A stretch of DNA of 64,000 bases, taken from contig JAYEGL010000001.1 in assembly GCA_034659015.1 (NCBI GenBank), positions 1 to 64,000 on the forward strand, written 5' to 3'. Under the pieces are notes generated by a model. It was given only the letters and a program-made list of their open reading frames with translations, was not told the origin of the DNA and made no database searches. How positions within the stretch are numbered: position 1 is the stretch's first letter; each line of letters opens with the position of its first letter. This DNA is from Maricaulis sp034659015 (GTDB taxonomy: Bacteria > Pseudomonadota > Alphaproteobacteria > Caulobacterales > Maricaulaceae). Of the stretch, positions 58,523 through 64,000 are shown piece after piece. The position numbers and the translations under genes were made by a program.

Positions 58523-59491
58523 CTAGCTTGCCTGGCGTTCGTGGAACTGGCCGTAGCGGCGATAGCGCACCAGGTAGGACGGCACGACCGCGTCGACGGT
58601 TTCCGCCTCGAGACCCAGATCGGCCAGTGTCTTCGCCCCGTCGGCCACGACATTGTCGCGCTGCAGCTGGATGAGCTGGTCGCGGGTGATGACCGGCTGC
58701 ACGAAGGGCAGGATGGCGGCCATTTCCGACAGCATGGCGATCACGCTGCCGATCGCCCAGGGCAGCGGCAGCAGCAGGCGCGGGCGATCGATCTCGTCGA
58801 GGATGAAGCGCATCAGCTCGGCGAAGGTATAGACACCCGGACCGCCCAGCTCATAGGTCTCGCCGCGCGCCGCTTCGTTTTGCAGCGCCGCCACGGCCGC
58901 GCGGGCGACATCGCCCACGAAGACCGGCTGGAAGCGCGTCTTGCCGCCGCCGAACAGCGGCAAGGCCGGCGAAAACCGCGCCATATCGGCAAACCGGTTG
59001 AAGAAGCTGTCCTCGGTACCGAACACGATGGAGGGGCGCAGCACGGTCGCTGTGGGCAGCGCCTCGCGCACCATCGCCTCGCCTTCCGCCTTGGTGCGGG
59101 CATAGCGCGACGGGCTGTCGGCGTCCGCGCCGATGGCGGAGATCTGCACCATGCGCTCGATACCGGCCTTGGCGGCGGCCTCGGCGATCGTCTTGGCGCC
59201 CTGGGCATGCAGGCGGGAGAAGGTCTGGCGGCCGTTCTCGTTGAGCACGCCGACCAGATTGACCACGCCGCTGGCATTTTCCAGCGCCCGCTCGACCGAA
59301 GCCGGCACGCGGACATTGGCCTGCACCAGCTGCACCTGGCCGACCACACCCATCACGCGCAGGTCCTGGGCGATGTGCGGCCGCCGCGAGGCGACGCGGA
59401 CACGATAGCCTTCGCGGGCCAGGGCCCGGACCACATGGCGGCCGACAAAGCCGGACCCGCCGAACACGGTGATGATTTCGTCTCGCAGCAT
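58523..59491 (-). CDS. Complex I NDUFA9-family NAD(P)-binding protein
   Basis: The 322-residue protein is an atypical short-chain dehydrogenase: 'EIITVFGGSGFVGRHVVRAL' (glycine-rich NAD(P) motif), 'VVNLVGVLNENGRQTFSRLH', 'VLRPSIVFGTEDSFFNRFAD' and 'KTRFQPVFVGDVARAAVAAL'. The YxxxK pair of classical members is present only as 'YARTKAEGE'. The pattern matches the NDUFA9-like accessory subunit of alphaproteobacterial complex I. Role in the respiratory chain is inferred from the family. It stands alone and ends at the palindrome. Confidence 0.88.
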   Translation of the reverse strand: MLRDEIITVFGGSGFVGRHVVRALAREGYRVRVASRRPHIAQDLRVMGVVGQVQLVQANVRVPASVERALENASGVVNLVGVLNENGRQTFSRLHAQGAKTIAEAAAKAGIERMVQISAIGADADSPSRYARTKAEGEAMVREALPTATVLRPSIVFGTEDSFFNRFADMARFSPALPLFGGGKTRFQPVFVGDVARAAVAALQNEAARGETYELGGPGVYTFAELMRFILDEIDRPRLLLPLPWAIGSVIAMLSEMAAILPFVQPVITRDQLIQLQRDNVVADGAKTLADLGLEAETVDAVVPSYLVRYRRYGQFHERQAS

Positions 59492-59679
59492 GGCTTTCCC
59501 TCGGGAAAATGATCGTGGTCCGGATAGACCAAAAATCCGCCCGCCTGTCCATGAGGCATTGCGCCTCGCGGGGTGCGGACCCGGCCGGGGTCAGGGCCGG
59601 TGCGCGGAATGCAGCAAACTGCGCATGTGCCCGTTGACAGCGCCCCGCGCCGGCTTTAGGAACCGCGCCTCTGACACCT

Positions 59680-59766
<87 letters not shown>

Positions 59767-59870
59767 TCTTCTAGTTTCTTGCGATCCAACGCAGTCCGAA
59801 TAGGGCCCTCCGCGCCTTGTTTTGAAGTGGCTTTCGCAAAGCCGCCGTCCGGCTCCGTCCGCGACCGTCC

Positions 59871-59909
59871 GTTGGTATCCGGCAATTTTGTTGGTATATC
59901 TGTTGGTAT
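59871..59909 (+). promoter_or_regulatory. Three GTTGGTAT repeats, candidate integrase arm sites
   Basis: GTTGGTAT occurs at 59871-59878, 59890-59897 and 59902-59909 between the tRNA-Leu 3' end and the integrase start. Directly repeated short sites in this position are typical of arm-type binding sites of tyrosine integrases. Confidence 0.6.
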
Positions 59910-59957
59910 CGGGCCTTCGATTCCGCTGGGGCCTGGCCACCGGAGCGCCGCCCCCGC

Positions 59958-61148
59958 ATGCCCCTGTCAGACACGCAAATCCGCAATCTCAAGGCAGGCG
60001 AGCGAGCTGCGAAATTCAGCGACGGCGGCGGCCTGCACCTCCTCGTTACTGTGAACGGTTCCAAGCTCTGGCGGCTGGCCTACAGGTTCGGCGGCAAGCA
60101 AAAGACCCTGGCGCTGGGGGCGTATCCCCATGTCAGCCTTGCCGAAGCGCGCAGCAAGCGAGACGGGGCGAAGGGATTGCTGGCGACGGGTGCCGACCCC
60201 TCGCAGCATGCCAAGGAGGAAAAGGCCCGCAGCCGCGCCGCCGGGGCAAACACCTTCGGTGCCGTCGCAGACGAGTTCCTGAAGAAGGTCACGCGCGAAG
60301 GGCGGGCCGAGATCACCATCGCAAAGAAGCGCTGGCTGCTGGATACCGTGCGCGGGGATATCGGGAAGCGGCCCGTTGCCGAGATAACGGCGGCGGAAAT
60401 CCTGACGACCTTGCGCAAGGTTGAGGCGAAGGGGCATTTCGAGACTGCGCGGCGCATGCGGGAGACCGTCAGCCAGGTATTCCGCTATGCCATCGCAACG
60501 GCGCGGGCCGAGAACGATCCGACTTTCGGCCTTCGCGGGGCGCTGACCAGCCCGACCGTAACGCACCGCCCGGCCGTCACGGATCGGAAGGCGTTCGGCG
60601 GGCTCTTGCGGGCCGTCTGGACCTATGGCGGAAACCACAAGACCCGCGCGGCGCTACAGCTCATGGCCATTCTCTATCCGCGCCCCGGCGAGCTACGCAA
60701 TGCAGAGTGGGCCGAGTTCGATCTGGATAAGGCGACCTGGACCATTCCGGCCGCACGAACCAAGATGCGGCGCGAGCACAAGAAGCCTCTTCCCCGCCAA
60801 GCCATCGAGATACTGACCGGCCTGCGCGATATGCCGGAAAAAGGGGTGTTGGTATTTGCGTCACCGTCATCACCCCAGCGTCCGATCAGCGAAAACACGC
60901 TGAACGGGGCACTCCGTCGAATGGGGTTCGCCAAGGGCGAGGCCACCGCACACGGGTTTCGCGCCAGCGCATCGACGCTGCTGAACGAAAGCCATCTCTG
61001 GGCACCCGACGCTATCGAGGCGGAGCTTGGCCATGCCGTCGCGGGCGCGGTACGTCGCGCCTACAACCGCGCCGCCCATTGGGACGAGCGGATCGGAATG
61101 GCAGCATGGTGGGCAGATGAAGTCGATACGATCCGCGCGTCTCGCTAG
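59958..61148 (+). CDS. Tyrosine recombinase/integrase, DUF4102 (P4) type
   Basis: The 396-residue protein has the DUF4102 N-terminal arm-binding domain ('LSDTQIRNLKAGERAAKFSD', 'GGLHLLVTVNGSKLWRLAYR', 'LALGAYPHVSLAEARSKRDG'), a core-binding SAM-like domain (about 105-190), and the catalytic domain. The latter carries Arg in 'LYPRPGELRNAEWAEFDLDK', 'HGFRASASTLLNE' (H-x-x-R), 'LGHAVAGAVRRAYNRA' (His and nucleophile Tyr). It integrates mobile elements into tRNA 3' ends. Its place directly after tRNA-Leu identifies the left end of an island. Confidence 0.94.
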   Translation: MPLSDTQIRNLKAGERAAKFSDGGGLHLLVTVNGSKLWRLAYRFGGKQKTLALGAYPHVSLAEARSKRDGAKGLLATGADPSQHAKEEKARSRAAGANTFGAVADEFLKKVTREGRAEITIAKKRWLLDTVRGDIGKRPVAEITAAEILTTLRKVEAKGHFETARRMRETVSQVFRYAIATARAENDPTFGLRGALTSPTVTHRPAVTDRKAFGGLLRAVWTYGGNHKTRAALQLMAILYPRPGELRNAEWAEFDLDKATWTIPAARTKMRREHKKPLPRQAIEILTGLRDMPEKGVLVFASPSSPQRPISENTLNGALRRMGFAKGEATAHGFRASASTLLNESHLWAPDAIEAELGHAVAGAVRRAYNRAAHWDERIGMAAWWADEVDTIRASR

Positions 61149-61214
61149 ATCGAACGAGAAAACCGGGCTGGAACTGAACTAACCCGGTGCGATGTTGTCC
61201 GGTATAATCCGAGC

Positions 61215-62147
61215 ATGAATCACGAGCGAATCAGAAAGCTGTGGAGACTGCTGGGCGACCGGTATCCATCGCATTGCGCCGTAATCGAGTACACATTCGC
61301 GCACAACAACCCCACTGAAGAGGGGCTTCTGATCCTGCCGGATGACGAAAGTGCCATGACGCCCGAGGCTCATGCCGCGGAGGCATACCACAGCGAACTA
61401 CTAGCATTGTCGGATGATGCGCTGGATGAGCGGATCACGGAGGCCGACCGGCTCGCAAACGAGGCGAAAGAAGCAGCGCACCCGTTCAATGTTCCTGAAG
61501 CGATGGCTGACGACGATGTATACGACTACTGGAGCAAAGCCGCTTACTGGAGCGTCGAAGAGGCGGTGGCGTTGGTTCTGGGCCGCAACCCCCGCGCAGT
61601 GATCAAGAAACGTCGAGCGCACGGCGAACGGAAAGCACGGTTCCACCCGGATTTGTGCGGTCCCAAATTCGAGGCGTTGTATGAGCTTGCGCAGCGGGCC
61701 GTGTCCACTAGGCAGATACGCCTAAGCACCCCACCGGGAATGTTCCTGGCTTGGGCAAAGCGAAACCGGATTGCCGCGCCCGAACGCCTTGAAGCCATCG
61801 TCCGGGACCACGGCATTCAGGTGGCGGACTGGAAGACGGCTTACGACCGGCAAGTCGAAAAGGTCAAAGCGCTGGAATCCCGAATTGCGGAACTGGAAGC
61901 CGCCCCGCGTGAACCCGCTCCCGCCTCGAAATCGCAATCGGCTGTTACGCGCGAACGCAATACGCTTCTCAAGCTCGTTCTCGGCTTGGCGATGGACTGT
62001 CACGGGTATCGGCCGCACGCTCCTCGCTCGTCCACTGCGGGCGAGATAGCGAGCGCCCTGGAAGTGCAGGGGATTACCGTCAGCGAAGACACGATCCGCA
62101 AATATCTGGGCGAAGCGGCGGAGTTCGCACCCCCCGCCGACGCCTGA
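61215..62147 (+). CDS. Hypothetical island protein with coiled-coil and C-terminal helical domain
   Basis: The 310-residue protein has a first half with 'YDYWSKAAYWSVEEAVALVL' and 'ERKARFHPDLCGPKFEALYE'. A coiled coil follows ('RQVEKVKALESRIAELEAAP'). The C-terminal domain 'ERNTLLKLVLGLAMDCHGYR' and 'ASALEVQGITVSEDTIRKYL' looks like a helix-turn-helix. Similar proteins are seen downstream of integrases in alphaproteobacterial islands. Function is unknown; DNA binding is possible. Confidence 0.65.
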   Translation: MNHERIRKLWRLLGDRYPSHCAVIEYTFAHNNPTEEGLLILPDDESAMTPEAHAAEAYHSELLALSDDALDERITEADRLANEAKEAAHPFNVPEAMADDDVYDYWSKAAYWSVEEAVALVLGRNPRAVIKKRRAHGERKARFHPDLCGPKFEALYELAQRAVSTRQIRLSTPPGMFLAWAKRNRIAAPERLEAIVRDHGIQVADWKTAYDRQVEKVKALESRIAELEAAPREPAPASKSQSAVTRERNTLLKLVLGLAMDCHGYRPHAPRSSTAGEIASALEVQGITVSEDTIRKYLGEAAEFAPPADA

Positions 62148-62159
62148 CACGACCTGCCC

Positions 62160-62246
62160 AAACCGAATTCGGGCGGGCTGAAACCGAATTCGCCCAAAGG
62201 TCGCACCGGACCTCGCAGGTTCATCTCGTCATCAACCGAACGAGAC
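62160..62246 (+). promoter_or_regulatory. Direct and inverted repeats upstream of the AlpA-like gene
   Basis: AAACCGAATTCG occurs at 62160-62171 and 62181-62192, exactly 21 bp apart. A second element, TCTCGT (62225-62230) and ACGAGA (62241-62246), is an inverted repeat with a 10-bp spacer just before the ATG at 62253. Both look like operators or excisionase-binding sites. Confidence 0.45.
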
Positions 62247-62252
62247 TGAACC

Positions 62253-62471
62253 ATGACGCACCAGCACGACACGCATTCAGACTTCCCCAGCGACGGATTC
62301 GTCCGCCTCTCCAGCATCCTGGCCCCCGTCGGACCGATCCCTGTCAGCAAGTCCACCTGGTGGCAGGGCGTCAAGGACGGGCGCTACCCCCAACCGGTCA
62401 AACTCGGCCCGCGCGTCACGGCGTGGCGGGCGAAGGATATCCGTGCGCTGTTCGAGACGGGGGCGGAGTGA
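62253..62471 (+). CDS. AlpA-family regulator / excisionase-like protein
   Basis: The 72-residue protein is a MerR-like helix-turn-helix of the AlpA type: 'FVRLSSILAPVGPIPVSKST' then 'WWQGVKDGRYPQPVKLGPRV' and 'AWRAKDIRALFE'. AlpA proteins activate integrase genes or act as excisionases on P4-like elements. Repeats upstream are candidate binding sites. It is directly followed, after 2 bp, by the next gene of the element. Confidence 0.85.
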   Translation: MTHQHDTHSDFPSDGFVRLSSILAPVGPIPVSKSTWWQGVKDGRYPQPVKLGPRVTAWRAKDIRALFETGAE

Positions 62472-62473
62472 CC

Positions 62474-62917
62474 ATGCCCGGCGGACACCGGCCAAACCTG
62501 CGCGCGGTCAAGAAACACCGAAACTACACGGCCGAGGAGGCCGCGCGCACGCTGGGGGTATGCAAGGGCACAGTCCGGCGCTGGATCAAGGCAGGCCTGC
62601 CCGCCCTGACGGACCGCAAGCCGGTCCTGATCCTGGGCGAAGACCTGACCGGCTGGCTGAAAGCGCGCAAGACACCACCCCAGCGCTGTCCCCCTGGCGA
62701 GTGCTATTGCATGAAGTGCAGGGCGCCCCGCCAGGCCGCCGGGAGCATGGCGGAATTCGTGCCGCTCAATGCCACAGGAGGCAATCTGAGAGCGCTCTGC
62801 GAGACCTGCGGCACCCTGATGCATCGCCGCGTCTCGAACGCCCAGCTGGAGGCCTTCAGCGTATTTCTCGACGTGACCATCGCGCAGGACCAGCCAGACA
62901 TAATGAAGAGCGCCTGA
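62474..62917 (+). CDS. HTH protein with zinc-ribbon cysteines
   Basis: The 147-residue protein has a MerR/excisionase-like helix-turn-helix ('YTAEEAARTLGVCKGTVRRW', 'IKAGLPALTDRKPVLILGED'). Four cysteines then form a possible zinc ribbon ('CPPGECYCMKCRAPRQAAGS' and 'CETCGTLMHRRV'). Small proteins of this design precede tyrosine recombinases in many alphaproteobacterial islands. It sits 2 bp after the AlpA-like gene and 40 bp before the second recombinase, forming one unit. The role is probably DNA binding during recombination. Confidence 0.75.
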   Translation: MPGGHRPNLRAVKKHRNYTAEEAARTLGVCKGTVRRWIKAGLPALTDRKPVLILGEDLTGWLKARKTPPQRCPPGECYCMKCRAPRQAAGSMAEFVPLNATGGNLRALCETCGTLMHRRVSNAQLEAFSVFLDVTIAQDQPDIMKSA

Positions 62918-62957
62918 CCCTGCCTGTTTGATCACTTGAGATAGGAGCGAGAAACCC

Positions 62958-64000
62958 ATGCGAAAGCACCACCCCGAAAACGAGCGGATCAAGCGCCGCT
63001 ATTTCATCTATCTGCGCGAAGCGAAGCGCCTGTCGGAACATAGCGTCGATCAGGCCGCCGCGGCTATCGCCGCGTTCGAGACGGCGACCAGGCATCGCGA
63101 TTTTCGCAAATTCCATATCGAACAGGCGCGCCGGTTCAAGCGCACACTGGACGAGCAGGTGAACGCGAAGACCGGCAAGCCATTGGCCAAAGCCACGATC
63201 CATGCGCGACTGATGGCGCTAAAGGCCTTCTTCCAGTGGCTGGCGGATCAGCCGGGATACCGGTCGCGGATCAGCTATGCCGATGCGGAGTATTTCAATC
63301 CATCCGCCAATGATGGACGCATCGCCAGAACCACGCGGGAGCGCCCGGCGCCGACGCTGGAGCAAATCCGGCAGGCTCTGAAGACCATGCCGAGCGGGAC
63401 GCCCATCCAGCGCCGCGACCGGGCGCTGATCGCCTTCGCCATCCTGACCGGAGCGCGTGACAATGCCCTTGCGTCGCTGAAGCTGAAGCACGTGGACACC
63501 GCCCTGCGCCGCGTAGTGCAGGATGCGCGCGAGGTGCGCACCAAACGCGCCAAGACGATCATCAGCTATTTCTTCCCGGTGGGCGAAGATATCGAAGCAA
63601 TCGCGACCGAATGGCTGGACTGGCTGACCACGGCCGAAAGCTTCAGCCCGGAGGACCCGCTGTTTCCGAGAACCCATATTACCCTGGGCGAGAGCGGCCT
63701 GTTCGAGGCTGTTGGACTGGATCGCGCCCACTGGAGCGATGCCGCCGCGATCCGGCGCATCTTCCGCGAAGCGTTCGAAGGGGCAGGACTCCCCTATTTC
63801 CATCCGCACAGTTTCCGCCATACGCTTGTCGCGCTGGGGGAGCGATATTGCAGGACACCGGAAGACTTCAAGGCCTGGAGCCAGAATCTCGGCCACGAAC
63901 AAGTGCTGACAACCTTCACCAGCTACGGGCCGGTGGCGGAAAACCGCCAGGGCGAGATCCTGGCAACGCTGGGGGGCGAACGGGAAGCGATGGACCAGCC
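62958..64000 (+). CDS. Second tyrosine recombinase, truncated by the window end
   Basis: The frame opens at an ATG with AGGAG upstream and stays open to the right edge (347 residues). It has an N-terminal SAM-like core-binding domain ('RIKRRYFIYLREAKRLSEHS', 'KATIHARLMALKAFFQWLAD'). Catalytic residues are in 'FAILTGARDNALASLKLKHV' (Arg), 'FHPHSFRHTLVALGERYC' (H-x-x-R) and 'NLGHEQVLTTFTSYG' (His and Tyr). It differs from the DUF4102 integrase and lacks its arm domain. With the AlpA-like and zinc-ribbon genes it makes a separate recombination module inside the tRNA-Leu island. Confidence 0.9.
   Translation, partial: MRKHHPENERIKRRYFIYLREAKRLSEHSVDQAAAAIAAFETATRHRDFRKFHIEQARRFKRTLDEQVNAKTGKPLAKATIHARLMALKAFFQWLADQPGYRSRISYADAEYFNPSANDGRIARTTRERPAPTLEQIRQALKTMPSGTPIQRRDRALIAFAILTGARDNALASLKLKHVDTALRRVVQDAREVRTKRAKTIISYFFPVGEDIEAIATEWLDWLTTAESFSPEDPLFPRTHITLGESGLFEAVGLDRAHWSDAAAIRRIFREAFEGAGLPYFHPHSFRHTLVALGERYCRTPEDFKAWSQNLGHEQVLTTFTSYGPVAENRQGEILATLGGEREAMDQ

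Overview
The window is GC-rich chromosomal DNA from an alphaproteobacterium, most likely a marine or halotolerant member of the Maricaulales/Hyphomonadaceae. The evidence is the gene order (rplU-rpmA, obgE, proB-nadD-rsfS-rlmH, an EnvC-like protein, ctpA, divergent polysaccharide deacetylase, rppH), an infC that appears to start at a rare AUA codon, and a two-enzyme pathway that methylates glycine to glycine betaine. All functions are read from translated sequence by eye; no database search was run. Region 1 (1-1580): the 5' end of a heavy-metal RND efflux operon on the minus strand (CusC/TolC-like channel and a small His/Cys-rich protein) behind a MerR-type promoter with a 19-bp spacer, then two small overlapping genes of unknown function. 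Region 2 (1731-13150): an accessory island. It holds two paralogous secreted triple-repeat proteins, a controller-like XRE repressor divergent from a PD-(D/E)XK-like protein, several unknown small proteins, a ParB-methyltransferase fusion, a DUF5681 protein, a terminase large subunit with no other phage genes, DUF3489 and DUF2924 proteins and a large serine recombinase. Four copies of one promoter-like motif recur through it; two place the predicted transcription start on the start codon. The island ends at a GGGAA-rich non-coding stretch and tRNA-Ser(CGA), whose 5' end and upstream DNA are partly duplicated. Region 3 (13948-25504): housekeeping genes for ribosome assembly, proline and NAD synthesis and envelope maintenance, interrupted by two paralogous membrane-anchored ribbon-helix-helix proteins with their own TGTCCGGACA palindromes. 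Region 4 (26058-36286): an M3 peptidase lipoprotein, a nitrilase-family hydrolase, a flavin amine oxidase, a DUF1134 protein, an acetyltransferase, a MerR regulator divergent from a small cation transporter, and envelope proteins. Region 5 (36421-45332): the translation genes pheS-X-pheT, rpmI-rplT and infC, with a MerC-like protein behind a Zur-like box and a secreted four-repeat protein between them. Region 6 (45549-59491): two glycosyltransferases, the betaine pair with a long unexplained leader, a degenerate receiver-GGDEF protein, queG, a horizontally acquired-looking HEPN gene next to a broken toxin-antitoxin locus, a GST, a CDF transporter, a nucleoside hydrolase, uppP and an NDUFA9-like protein. 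Region 7 (59680-64000): a second integrated element beginning at tRNA-Leu(CAG), with a tyrosine integrase and likely arm sites, an AlpA-like regulator, a zinc-ribbon HTH protein and a second tyrosine recombinase cut by the window end.
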